Of a stretch of DNA of 64,000 bases, positions 33,184 through 42,719 are shown in pieces. The notes under the pieces are model-generated. The model had not been told where the DNA came from. It saw only the letters and a program-made list of their open reading frames with translations, and ran no database searches. This DNA is from CAMLIZ01 sp966212505 (GTDB taxonomy: Bacteria; Pseudomonadota; Gammaproteobacteria; Burkholderiales; Burkholderiaceae_C). Made by a program: the position numbers and the translations under genes. The stretch covers positions 1 to 64,000 of the forward strand of contig CBIHRS010000015.1 in assembly GCA_966212505.1 (NCBI GenBank). Reading direction: 5' to 3'. Each line of letters opens with the position of its first letter. The first letter of the stretch is position 1.

Positions 33184-33263
33184 GCGATCGCTCCTCCTCC
33201 TCCCTCCCTATCTTGCGATCGCCTTCATGCCTGCCCCTGAACAAGCGGCAGGCATTCTTTTTT
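33184..33263 (+). ncRNA. Candidate anti-Shine-Dalgarno small RNA (cuckoo/CcsR-like)
   Basis: GCGATCGC (33184-33191) and GCGATCGC (33215-33222) pair as an 8-bp stem around a 23-nt loop made only of pyrimidines apart from one A (TCCTCCTCCTCCCTCCC core). After 4 nt a second stem, ATGCCTGCC/GGCAGGCAT (33227-33235, 33247-33255), runs into a T-rich tail as a rho-independent terminator. Total about 80 nt. Small stem-loop RNAs with CCUCCUCCC loops are known in proteobacteria as the cuckoo/CcsR family; the loop can pair with ribosome-binding sites. The gene lies after the LysR-type gene; the terminator may also end that transcript. No coding potential. Confidence 0.6.
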
Positions 33264-33955
33264 CAGGCGTCTTCGCTGGATTCGCCGGCCTTCTGGCGCA
33301 GCTTGTTGATCAGCTCGGCCGCCGTCTTCTGCGACTCGGCCTCCAGCTCGCGCTGCTGCTGCGGCGTCAGCTTGCGCGGCGCCGGCGGGCGGCGGCGTTT
33401 CCATGAGGCACGCAGCATCGGGAACAGCCGCCATGCCGCGGCCCCGTCGAAGGGCCCGATCGGCAGCAGCGCGATCACGATCAGGAAGATGTTGAAGCGG
33501 GTGAAGACCAGGAACACGGGCATGTACAGCGACAGCAGCAGCGGCTGCTTCGCCGCGGCCAGCCCGGCCCAGATGGCATAGGCCAGCCCCAGGATCACGA
33601 GCTGCGCGCCGACGCCGCCCCAGGCGATCCAGGCCTGGTCGCGCTCGCTGGCATAGGTGGGCTCGGTGTGGCCATGCAGGCCGTTGAGCATGATGCGCTC
33701 CACCGGCACGCGGCGCCGCCTCATCACCAGCACGTGGCCGAACTCGTGCGCGACGAACAGCACGAACAGCGCCACCGCGCCGATCGCCGTGGACACCAGA
33801 TCCCCCAGGAACAGGTAGAGCCAGGCAAAGCTCAGCAGCACCGTCCAGTGCATCGACACCGGAATGCCGCCCCAGACCCCCAGGTTCCAATGATCGCGTT
33901 CCACTGCCTTGCCTCTCGATGATGCCGACCGGGTGATGCCTGATTGTGCGTTCAT
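33263..33955 (-). CDS. M50 family membrane metalloprotease (site-2 protease type)
   Basis: A 230-residue membrane protein with about five spans. The zinc motif HEFGH lies in the second hydrophobic segment (FVLFVAHEFGHVLVM), and a later span holds LLPIGPFDGAAAW, matching the conserved aspartate region of the family. A charged C-terminal tail (about residues 180-230) is cytoplasmic. It may cleave a membrane-bound substrate such as an anti-sigma factor; none is encoded nearby. Its ATG overlaps the stop codon of the LysR-type gene (ATGA), so the two are coupled; a longer start at 34042 is not needed. Confidence 0.82.
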   Translation of the reverse strand: MNAQSGITRSASSRGKAVERDHWNLGVWGGIPVSMHWTVLLSFAWLYLFLGDLVSTAIGAVALFVLFVAHEFGHVLVMRRRRVPVERIMLNGLHGHTEPTYASERDQAWIAWGGVGAQLVILGLAYAIWAGLAAAKQPLLLSLYMPVFLVFTRFNIFLIVIALLPIGPFDGAAAWRLFPMLRASWKRRRPPAPRKLTPQQQRELEAESQKTAAELINKLRQKAGESSEDA

Positions 33956-34866
33956 CCGGCCAGCGCCGGGCCGACCTCGGCCACCAGCATGTCGACCAGT
34001 GCACGGATCCGCTGCGGCATCAGTTCCCGATGGGCATAACACACGTGCACCTCGGGCCCGACGAACGCCTGCGACTTCAACAGCGGAACGAGGCGGCGCT
34101 GCCGGAGATCGTCGGCCACGAGGTAGCGCGGCACCAGACCCACGCCCGCACCGCCGCGCACCAGGTCGGCCAGGCCTTCGATCGAGTCGAGCACCACACA
34201 GGGTGACGGCACCTCATGCACGGCCGGCCCGGCAGGCCCCTCGGTCACCCAGGCGCGGCGCAGGCCCGACCCGGGCGCCTGGAAGGCCAGCACCGGCAGC
34301 GCCATCACCTCCGCGATCGTGCGCGGCGCACGGCGCAGCGGCTCGATCAAAGAGGGTGCGGCCGCCAGCACCACGCCGATGCGGCCGATGCGTCGCGCGA
34401 CGAGCGAGCTGTCGGGCAAGGGGCCGATGCGCACCGCGACATCCAGCGCACGCGAGACCATGTCGTCGATCGCGTCGCCCAGCCGCAGGTCGAAGCGCAC
34501 GGCAGGATGCTGATCGCGGAAGCGCTGCAGCACCGGCAGCACGAAGGCGCGGCCGAACGCATGGCTGCACGACAGGCGGATCAGCCCCTGGAAGCGGCCC
34601 TGCCGGTCGGGCAGCGACGACCACGCCGCCTGCACCGCCTGCAGGTGTGGCTCGGCTTCGCGCAGCAGCTGCTCCGCCGCCTCGGTGAGCGCCACGCGCC
34701 GCGTGGTGCGGTGGCACAGCCGAACGCCGATGCGCCGCTCGGCCTCGGCGATCACCCGGCTGACCGCGGCACGCGTGCTGCCCAGCTCGCGCGCGGCGGC
34801 CGCGAAGCCGTTGCTGCGCGACACCACCTGCAGCGTGAGCAGCGCCCTCAGATCGCGTTCATGCAT
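33952..34866 (-). CDS. LysR-type transcriptional regulator
   Basis: A 304-residue LysR protein of the CrgA-like subgroup: helix-turn-helix at residues 5-62 (GFAAAARELGSTRAAVSRVI), effector region with IDDMVSRALDVAVRIGPLPD. Divergent from an NADP-binding oxidoreductase gene, the usual arrangement for a LysR target. The start codon adjoins a TGTT-N11-AACA element. Downstream it overlaps the M50 protease gene by 4 nt. Confidence 0.92.
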   Translation of the reverse strand: MHERDLRALLTLQVVSRSNGFAAAARELGSTRAAVSRVIAEAERRIGVRLCHRTTRRVALTEAAEQLLREAEPHLQAVQAAWSSLPDRQGRFQGLIRLSCSHAFGRAFVLPVLQRFRDQHPAVRFDLRLGDAIDDMVSRALDVAVRIGPLPDSSLVARRIGRIGVVLAAAPSLIEPLRRAPRTIAEVMALPVLAFQAPGSGLRRAWVTEGPAGPAVHEVPSPCVVLDSIEGLADLVRGGAGVGLVPRYLVADDLRQRRLVPLLKSQAFVGPEVHVCYAHRELMPQRIRALVDMLVAEVGPALAG

Positions 34867-34885
34867 TGTTCGATTCCATACAACA
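34867..34885. promoter_or_regulatory. LysR-type T-N11-A operator
   Basis: TGTT (34867-34870), 11 nt, AACA (34882-34885): the symmetric T-N11-A pattern bound by LysR regulators, placed between the LysR gene and its divergent neighbour, at the very start of the LysR gene. Consistent with autorepression. Confidence 0.45.
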
Positions 34886-34981
34886 GACCGCCGCCTGATT
34901 ATGGCTTCTCAATTGCACAGTGCCGGCGCACAGTGAGCCCATCGCCGGCCAGGTGGCCGGCCCCTCTGAAAGGAACACGCC

Positions 34982-35620
34982 ATGCGCATCGGAATCATCG
35001 GATCGGGCACCGTCGCCACCACCCTCGCCAAGGGCCTCGCCGCCAAGGGCCACGCGGTGATGCTGGGCAGCCGCGAGCCGTCCAAGCTCGACGCCCTCAC
35101 CCGCGAACACCCGGGCATCACCAGCGGCAGCGTCGCCGAAGCGGCCCGCCATGCCGGGATCGCGATCCTCGCGGTCAAGGGCTCGGCGGCGGAAGCGGCC
35201 CTGCGCCTGGCCGGCGGCGCGCTCGACGGCAAGGTCGTGATCGACACCACCAACCCGATCGCAGACGAGGCGCCCGACAAGGGCGTGATCCGCTTCTTCA
35301 CCGGCCCCAACGAATCGCTCGGCGAGCGCCTGCAGGCCGCCGCCCCGGCGCTGCGGCTGGTGAAGGCCTTCAACTCGGTGGGCGCGCCGTTCATGATCGA
35401 CCCGCGTTTCGCCGGCGGACGGCCGACGATGTTCATCGCCGGCAACGACGCGGCGGCCAAGGCCGAGGTGGCGGCACTGCTCGAAACGGTGGGCTGGGAG
35501 AGCGCCGACATGGGCGGCATCGAGAGCGCGCGGGCGCTGGAGCCGCTGTGCCAGCTGTGGTGCATCCCCGGCCTGCTGCGCAACGAATGGACGCATGCCT
35601 TCAAGCTGCTGCGTGCCTGA
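34982..35620 (+). CDS. NADP-binding oxidoreductase (F420-dependent NADP reductase-like)
   Basis: A 212-residue protein with an N-terminal Rossmann fold (MRIGIIGSGTVATTLAKGLA) and SREPSKLD, where Ser-Arg suits the NADPH phosphate. DTTNPIAD and LVKAFNSVGAPFM are blocks of the F420-dependent NADP oxidoreductase-like family, which in bacteria without F420 are plain NADPH-dependent reductases. Target of the divergent LysR is likely. AAAGGAA lies 8 nt before the ATG. Substrate unknown. Confidence 0.85.
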   Translation: MRIGIIGSGTVATTLAKGLAAKGHAVMLGSREPSKLDALTREHPGITSGSVAEAARHAGIAILAVKGSAAEAALRLAGGALDGKVVIDTTNPIADEAPDKGVIRFFTGPNESLGERLQAAAPALRLVKAFNSVGAPFMIDPRFAGGRPTMFIAGNDAAAKAEVAALLETVGWESADMGGIESARALEPLCQLWCIPGLLRNEWTHAFKLLRA

Positions 35621-35640
35621 GCCCCGCCGCTGTATGACCT

Positions 35641-35672
35641 TCCACACACTCGCGGCCCTCGCGGTGTGTGGA
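35641..35672. repeat. Nine-base-pair inverted repeat after the oxidoreductase gene
   Basis: TCCACACAC (35641-35649) pairs with GTGTGTGGA (35664-35672), with CGCG boxes inside the loop. No T-tract follows on either strand, so it is not a classical terminator. The rest of 35621-35788 holds nothing further I recognise. Confidence 0.45.
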
Positions 35673-35788
35673 GCGCCACCCACGTCCAAACCCTGCATTG
35701 ACCGGCCCTGCTTCGTGGCCCAATATCGCGTGTTGACCTGAGGGCGACCGCGCGGCGGCACCTCGATGTGCCGAGCGATGTCAGAGGA

Positions 35789-37601
35789 ATGGGCTTGAAT
35801 TCGAAGCGCCTGGAGTTTGTCCGCCGCAGCGCGCCGCTGCTGGGCGGTGCCGCGATGCTGTGCCTGGTGGTGGTGGCAGCGGCGCTGGGCTTCGCCTGGA
35901 GCGAGCAGCGCGAGTTCTCCCGGCTCGACGATGCGGTGGCGCACCAGCTCGACCTGTACGTGGCGGTGCTCGACATCGAGCTCGGCAAGCAGGCCGACCT
36001 GCCTGGCCTGATCGATGCCGACGGCGAGATCGATGCGCTGCTGCGCGCCCCCGATGCCGCCGAGATGCGCGCCGCCGTCAACCGCCGGCTCACCCGCTTC
36101 GTCGCCCGCTCGGGCGCGTTGCGCGCCAGCGTGGTCGATGCGCGCGGCCGCGTGCTCGCCAGCAGCGACTGGTACCGCCCCGACACCCGGCTCGACCATG
36201 TGGTCGCCAACGAGCCCTGCATGGGCGATGCGCTGGGCGGGCACGACGCGCGCCGCTTCGCGCCCGACCCCGCCACCGGCGCGCCCGAGGTGTGCTTCGC
36301 GCGGCCGCTGACGCACGGCGGCGCGCTGCTCGGCGTGGTGATGGTGCACATCAGCCTGGAGCCGATGGAGGCCACCTGGGTCGATTCGGTGTTCCGCTCC
36401 GAGAGCGAGAAGCCGCTGGTGGTCGATGGGCAGGGCACGGTGATCATGTCGTCGGTGCCGGCCTGGAAGCAGCAGCAGCTGGCCGCGCTGATGGAGCCGC
36501 AGCGCTCGCTGGGCAACGGCGTCGAACTGGTGCGCATGCGCACCGGCGCGGGCGACGGCAGCGGCCTGCAGGTGGTGCACGAGCGCGCGCTGCCGCGCTC
36601 GGGCTGGCGGCTGCTGATCCTCTCCAGCGCCAACGACGTGTGGCGCGATGCGCGGGCCGCGGCCTGGAGCGCCGGCGCCATCGCGGCCAGCCTGGGCCTG
36701 CTGGTGCTGGTGGTGCTGCAGCGCCGCCGCGTGATCGCACAGAAGCTGGCCACGCGCGCCGCACTGCAGCGCGCCAACGACGAGCTCGAGGCCAAGGTGC
36801 GGCAGCGCACCGCCGAGCTCGAAGCCTCCAACCGCGAGCTGCGCCACGAGGTGCAGGAGCGCCAGCATGCCGAACAGGTGCTGCGCCAGGCGCAGGAAGA
36901 GCTGGTGCAGGCCGGCAAGCTGGCGCTGCTGGGCCAGCTCTCGGCCGGCATCTCGCATGAGCTCGGCCAGCCGCTCACCGCCCTGCGCGCGCTGGCTGAG
37001 AACGGCCGCCTGCTGCTCGAGCGCGGCCGGCCGCAGCAGGCCGGCGAGAACTTCGCATCGATCACCGGGCTGGCCGAGCGCATGGGCCGCATCACTTCGC
37101 AGCTGAAGTCGTTCGCGCGCAAGGCGCCGCAGGCCGACCGCGCGCTCACCTTGGTGGAGGCGGTGGCCAACGCCGAGCGCCTGCTGGCCCCGCGCTTGCA
37201 TGCGGAACACGTGGCGCTGCGGGTCGAGGTGGCGCCCGACCTGGAGGTACAGTGCGACGGGCACCGGCTCGAGCAGGTGTTGCTCAACCTGATGGCCAAT
37301 GCAGTGGACGCCATGCGCAACAGCGAGCGCAAGCAGCTCACGGTGATGGCGGCCGACAATGGCGAGCGCGTCGTGGTGCGCGTGCTCGACAGCGGCCCCG
37401 GCATTCCGCCGGCGCTGAGCGAGCGCCTGTTCGAGCCCTTCTTCACCACCAAGCCGCCTGGCGAAGGCCTGGGCCTGGGCCTGGTGATCTCATCGCACAT
37501 CGTGCGCGAATTCGGCGGGGCGCTCAGGTCGGTGCCGTCGTCGTCCGGAGCGGTCTTCGAGTTCGATGTCGCGAAGGCCACGCGCAATGTAGAGGAACAG
37601 C

Positions 37602-37609
<8 letters not shown>
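35789..37609 (+). CDS. Membrane sensor histidine kinase, DctB-like
   Basis: About 606 residues. A membrane span near residues 15-38, a periplasmic PAS/Cache-type sensor region of some 250 residues, a second span (AGAIAASLGLLVLVVLQRRR), a coiled coil, then HisKA with the phospho-acceptor in SAGISHELGQPL and an ATPase domain (NLMANAVDAM, DSGPGIP, GLGLGLVIS). This matches DctB, which senses C4-dicarboxylates and drives a sigma-54 regulator. It overlaps the regulator gene by 8 nt. The ATG at 35789 has AGAGGA too close to it; a TTG at 35795 would have better spacing, and a GTG at 35768 is also in frame. Confidence 0.88.
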
Positions 37610-38954
<1,345 letters not shown>

Positions 38955-38958
38955 GCCT

Positions 38959-39858
38959 TTACCGGTAGACCGCCGGATCCGGCGAGTCGGTCGGCTGCGC
39001 GATCACCCGCTTCATCGCTGGGTGCATGGTCAGCCCCAGGTTCACGCCATTGGGCGGGATCGGCGACATGAACCAGCGCTGGTAGATGCGGTGGATCTCG
39101 CCGCTCTTGAACAGGCCGACGATGGTCTGGTCGGCCAGCCGCTTGAACTCGGGATCGTCCTTGCCCAGCATGATGCCGTAGGGCTCCACCGAGAGCGTGT
39201 CGGCCGAGATCACGTACTCACCCGGGCGCTTCGAGTTCGCCACCATGCCGCGCAGCAGCACGTCGTCCATCGCATAGGCGGTCACCCGGTCGGCCTCGAG
39301 CAGGCGGAAGGCATCGGTGTCGTCCTTGGAAGCCACGATGTTCATCTCGAGCCGCTTGTCGGCATACAGCTCCTGCAGGTGGCGCAGGCTGGTGGTGCCC
39401 ACCGTCGACGTGACGGTCTTGCCGCGCAGGTCGTCGAGGTGCTGCACCGGATCGGTCTTCTTCGAGACCAGGCGGCTCGCGGCCACGAAGGTGGTGATCG
39501 TGAAGGCCACCTGCTTCTGGCGCTCCAGGGTGTTGGTGGTGACGCCGCATTCGAGGTCGACGGTGCCGTTGGCCACCATCGGGATGCGCGTGGCCGACAC
39601 CACCGGCACGTAGCGGCGCTCGAGGTCGGGCATGTGCAGCCGCGCCTTCACCGCATCGACGATGCGGTCGCAGATCTCGAGCGAATAGCCGATCGGCCGC
39701 TGCGCCTGGTTGAGGTACGACAGCGGCACCATGTCTTCGCGGTAGCCCAGCGTGATCACGCCGGCTTCGCGGATCTTGCGCAGCGTGCGCGAATCCTCCG
39801 CCTGGGCAGGGCCCAATGCGGCAGTGCACAACAGCGCGAGAAGGAGTCGGCGGATCAT
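38959..39858 (-). CDS. Amino acid-binding protein, GltI-like
   Basis: A 299-residue family 3 binding protein with signal peptide (MIRRLLLALLCTAALGPAQA). Blocks GVITLGYREDMVPLSYL, GYSLEICDRIVDAVK, VDLECGVTTNTLERQKQVAFT and the C-terminal FMSPIPPNGVNLGLTMHPAMK are those of GltI-type glutamate/aspartate-binding proteins. No permease or ATPase nearby. It is convergent with the DctD-like gene (4-nt gap). No Shine-Dalgarno sequence is evident before the ATG. It could supply an importer elsewhere or act as ligand carrier for the kinase. Confidence 0.88.
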   Translation of the reverse strand: MIRRLLLALLCTAALGPAQAEDSRTLRKIREAGVITLGYREDMVPLSYLNQAQRPIGYSLEICDRIVDAVKARLHMPDLERRYVPVVSATRIPMVANGTVDLECGVTTNTLERQKQVAFTITTFVAASRLVSKKTDPVQHLDDLRGKTVTSTVGTTSLRHLQELYADKRLEMNIVASKDDTDAFRLLEADRVTAYAMDDVLLRGMVANSKRPGEYVISADTLSVEPYGIMLGKDDPEFKRLADQTIVGLFKSGEIHRIYQRWFMSPIPPNGVNLGLTMHPAMKRVIAQPTDSPDPAVYR

Positions 39859-39929
39859 GGGGGGCGAAGCAGGCGCGGAAGATAGCACGCGCCGTGCCAG
39901 CCTTCGCCCCCCAGGATGAGGCGGATGGC

Positions 39930-40124
39930 TCAGGATTTCGCGCTGCGTTGCGATCGCTGCGAGTCGGTCTCCACCGCGTTCGGGTTGGCGTTGTCGCCGC
40001 CGCGCGGCCGGTCGTAGCCTTCGCGCACGTTGTCCAGCGTGTTCTGCAGCCGGTCGGCTTCCTGCTTCGCGGCCTTGTCGTCGCCGCGCGGCTGCGGCAC
40101 CTTGGTTATGTTCTGTCCGGTCAT
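39930..40124 (-). CDS. Small hydrophilic protein, probably disordered
   Basis: A 64-residue protein rich in Asp, Asn, Arg, Gln and Ser with no hydrophobic core (DKAAKQEADRLQNTLDNVRE, then NANPNAVETDSQRSQRSAKS). GGAGA 9 nt before the ATG supports translation. Such small charged proteins in Burkholderiales are often stress-associated, but I cannot name a family. It stands alone between the binding-protein gene and a divergent flavoprotein gene. Confidence 0.6.
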   Translation of the reverse strand: MTGQNITKVPQPRGDDKAAKQEADRLQNTLDNVREGYDRPRGGDNANPNAVETDSQRSQRSAKS

Positions 40125-40202
40125 CTTGCGGGTCTCCTGCGTTCGATGAACCTGACGCTGCAAGCCGGGTACCCGGGTCCGGCGCTTGCACCGGGGGCCC
40201 TC

Positions 40203-41108
40203 ATGGATGCCCTGCCCTTGCTCGATTGCCTCGTGGTCGGTGGCGGCCCCGCCGGGCTGACCGCCGCGCTGTACCTGTGCCGTTTCCATCGCCGCATCGC
40301 GCTGGTCGATGGCGGCGATGCCCGCGCGCTGCGCATTCCCCGCTCGCACAACGTGCCGGGCTTTCCGGCAGGGATTCCCGGGTCGGAGCTGCTGGACCGG
40401 CAGCGCGAGCAATTGCTGCAGGTGGGCGCCGAGGCGATCACCGGCCGCGTGACGCAGCTGCAGCCGCAAGCCGGTGGCGGGTTCGTCGCCACGCTGGACG
40501 ACGGCTCGGTGCACGCCCGCACGGTGCTGCTCGCCACCGGCGCCATCGATCACGACCCCGAGCTCCCGGGCACCGCCGAACTCCAGCGCGACGGCCTGCT
40601 GCGGCACTGCCCGATCTGCGATGGTTTCGAGTTCACCGGCCGCTGCATCGGCGTGATCGGCCGCGGCGCGCACGGCATGCGCGAGTGCCTGTTCATCCGC
40701 CGCTTCAGCGACCGGGTGTCGTACATCGCCCTGGGCGGCGTGGAGCCGGCGCATTGCCAGCGGCTGGACCGCGGCGGCGTGCATTGCATCGCCAGTGCAC
40801 CGCAGGCCTGCGGCACGACGCCCGACCGCCGCGTCTGGCTGCGCATGGACGACGGCAGCGAGCACCGCTTCGACGTGCTCTACGCTGCGCTCGGCTGCCA
40901 TCCGCGGGCCGATCTGGGCCGCCAGCTCGATGCCGCCTGCGACAGCGGCGGCAACCTCGTGATCGACCGCCACTGCCGCACCACGGTGCCCGGGCTCTAT
41001 GCGGCCGGCGACGTCACCGGCGGCCTCGACCAGATCGTGGTCGCCACCGGCCAGGCCGCCATCGCCGCCACCGCGATCCACAACGACCTGGGCTCGATGG
41101 CCGCCTGA
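40203..41108 (+). CDS. Thioredoxin reductase-like flavoprotein
   Basis: A 301-residue pyridine nucleotide-disulfide oxidoreductase of the thioredoxin-reductase fold. FAD-binding GGGPAGLTAALYL is near residues 13-25, the redox pair C136-P-I-C139 (HCPICDGFE) in place of the usual CATC, and the second FAD site YAAGDVTGGLDQI near residue 263. The nucleotide-binding motif reads GRGAHGMRE and lacks the HRR NADPH-phosphate residues, so it may not use NADPH like TrxB. No thioredoxin gene nearby. The ATG at 40203 lacks a strong ribosome-binding site. Confidence 0.83.
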   Translation: MDALPLLDCLVVGGGPAGLTAALYLCRFHRRIALVDGGDARALRIPRSHNVPGFPAGIPGSELLDRQREQLLQVGAEAITGRVTQLQPQAGGGFVATLDDGSVHARTVLLATGAIDHDPELPGTAELQRDGLLRHCPICDGFEFTGRCIGVIGRGAHGMRECLFIRRFSDRVSYIALGGVEPAHCQRLDRGGVHCIASAPQACGTTPDRRVWLRMDDGSEHRFDVLYAALGCHPRADLGRQLDAACDSGGNLVIDRHCRTTVPGLYAAGDVTGGLDQIVVATGQAAIAATAIHNDLGSMAA

Positions 41109-41112
41109 GCGC

Positions 41113-41727
41113 CTACGCCGTGCCGCCGAGCGCCAGCGTCGCGGCGAGCGTCGCCATCACCGTGCCCACCACGCCATCGAGCACCCGCCAGGCCACCGGC
41201 CGGGCGAACCAGGGCGTGAGCAGCCGGGCGCCGAAGCCGAGCGCGCAGAACCACAGCGTCGACGCGGTGGCAGCGCCGGCCGCGAACCAGCCGCGTTCGC
41301 CGGGCGGCTGCTGGCCGCCCACCGAACCGAGCAGCACCACGGTGTCGAGGTAGAGGTGGGGGTTGAGCAGCGACATCGCCAGCACCAGCGCCAGGGCCTC
41401 GCGTGCCGTGCGCTGCACCGGTTGCCCCTCCACCCGCAGGCTGCCATTGGAAAACGCCTGCCGCCACGCGCGCAACCCGTAGACCGCGAGAAACAGCGCA
41501 CCGCCCCAGCGCGCCACCGCCATCAGCAGCGGGCTGTGCTCGATCACCGCGCCCATGCCGGCCACGCCCAGCGTGATCAGCAGCACGTCGATCGCGACGC
41601 ACACCGCGACCGTGAGGCCCACGTGCTGCCGCAGCAGGCCCATGCGCAGCACGTGTGCGTTCTGCGCGCCGATGGCGATGATGAGCCCGGCGCCGAGGCC
41701 GAGTCCCTGGAGGTAGGCGATGGTCAT
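41113..41727 (-). CDS. argO: LysE/ArgO family basic amino acid exporter
   Basis: A 204-residue membrane protein with about six spans, opening LGAGLIIAIGAQNAHVLR and containing MSLLNPHLYLDT, both typical of LysE/ArgO. It exports arginine or lysine to prevent toxic excess. The gene is divergent from an ArgP/LysG-type regulator with a clear operator between (41776-41794), the classical lysE-lysG / argO-argP arrangement. The exporter balances the arginine uptake and catabolic genes elsewhere in the window. Confidence 0.9.
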   Translation of the reverse strand: MTIAYLQGLGLGAGLIIAIGAQNAHVLRMGLLRQHVGLTVAVCVAIDVLLITLGVAGMGAVIEHSPLLMAVARWGGALFLAVYGLRAWRQAFSNGSLRVEGQPVQRTAREALALVLAMSLLNPHLYLDTVVLLGSVGGQQPPGERGWFAAGAATASTLWFCALGFGARLLTPWFARPVAWRVLDGVVGTVMATLAATLALGGTA

Positions 41728-41775
41728 GCGGCGATTGTGCGGAGCCAGATTCGGTCGACCAAGCGGATTTCATAT

Positions 41776-41794
41776 TTCTAAGCAATGCTTAGAA
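41776..41794. promoter_or_regulatory. ArgP/LysG-type operator
   Basis: TTCTAAGC-AAT-GCTTAGAA, a perfect palindrome with 8-bp arms and a T-N11-A core (41779-41791), midway between the exporter gene and the regulator gene. TAGAAT at 41790-41795 can serve as the -10 box for the regulator, so binding would autoregulate. Confidence 0.8.
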
Positions 41795-41822
41795 TCGCTT
41801 CACTTCACCTTCCCATGCCGCA

Positions 41823-42719
41823 TTGAAGCTCGATTCCCGCCAGGCCGAAGCCTTTCTCGCCGTGGTCGACACCGGCAGCTTCGAGCAGGCGGCCGCGCGG
41901 CTGCACCTCACGCCCTCGGCGATCTCGCAGCGCGTGCGCACGCTCGAGACGCAGCTGGGCCATCCGCTGGTCGTGCGCACCCGCCCCTGCCGCGCCACGC
42001 AACCCGGCCAGCGGCTGCTGCAGCACCTGCGGCGCGCTCAGGTGCTCGAAGACGATTTCGTGGCCGAGCTCGCCGGCAGCCAGGCCGCGCCGCTCTCGGT
42101 GGCGCTGGCGGTCAATGCCGATTCGCTGGCCACCTGGCTGCTGCCGGTGCTGGCCGACTTCCTGGTGCGCGAGCAGGTGCTGGCCGACCTGATCGTCGAC
42201 GACCAGGACCACACCTATGCGCTGCTCGAAGCCGGCCACGCGCTGGCCTGCGTGTCCACTGCTTCGCAGCCGATGCGCGGCTGCGTGGCCGAGCCGCTGG
42301 GCGTGATGCGCTACCGGCTGGTGGCCTCGCCCGCCTTCGTCGAGCGCTGGTTCGCGCGCGGCTTCACGCGGGCAGCGGCGCGGCGCGCGCCGGTCACCGT
42401 GTACGACCGCAAAGACCAGCTGCAGGCCGACATGCTGCTGCGCGAACTGGGGCTGCCGGCCGATGCCTACCCCTGCCACTACGTGCCGGGCAGCGAGCCC
42501 TTCCTGCTTGCGATCCGCCTCGGCCTCGGCTACGGCATGGTGCCCGAGCTGCAGATGGGCGATGCGCTGCAGCGCGGCGAGCTGGTCGACCTGGTGCCGC
42601 ACGGGCCGGTCGACGTGGCGTTGTACTGGCACCGCTGGAAGGTGCAGTCGCCGCGGCTGGAGCGGCTGTCGAACACGCTGGTCGACGGCGCGCGCCGCAG
42701 GCTCAACGCGGCAGGCTGA
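41823..42719 (+). CDS. argP: ArgP/LysG-type LysR regulator
   Basis: A 298-residue LysR-type regulator closely following ArgP: helix-turn-helix GSFEQAAARLHLTPSAISQRV, then LSVALAVNADSLATWLLPVL, a block nearly invariant in ArgP/IciA. ArgP activates the arginine/lysine exporter when the amino acid is bound. No ATG fits: the frame opens with TTG at 41823, and the ATG seven bases earlier is in another frame and stops at once. With the -10 at 41790-41795 the leader is only about 20 nt and has no clear ribosome-binding site. The 3' end overlaps the convergent kinase gene by 17 nt. Confidence 0.9.
   Translation: MKLDSRQAEAFLAVVDTGSFEQAAARLHLTPSAISQRVRTLETQLGHPLVVRTRPCRATQPGQRLLQHLRRAQVLEDDFVAELAGSQAAPLSVALAVNADSLATWLLPVLADFLVREQVLADLIVDDQDHTYALLEAGHALACVSTASQPMRGCVAEPLGVMRYRLVASPAFVERWFARGFTRAAARRAPVTVYDRKDQLQADMLLRELGLPADAYPCHYVPGSEPFLLAIRLGLGYGMVPELQMGDALQRGELVDLVPHGPVDVALYWHRWKVQSPRLERLSNTLVDGARRRLNAAG

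Noticed and set aside
33184..33222. GCGATCGC as the HIP1 element of cyanobacteria
   Set aside because: Only two copies, placed to form a stem with a pyrimidine loop; the genome is betaproteobacterial.
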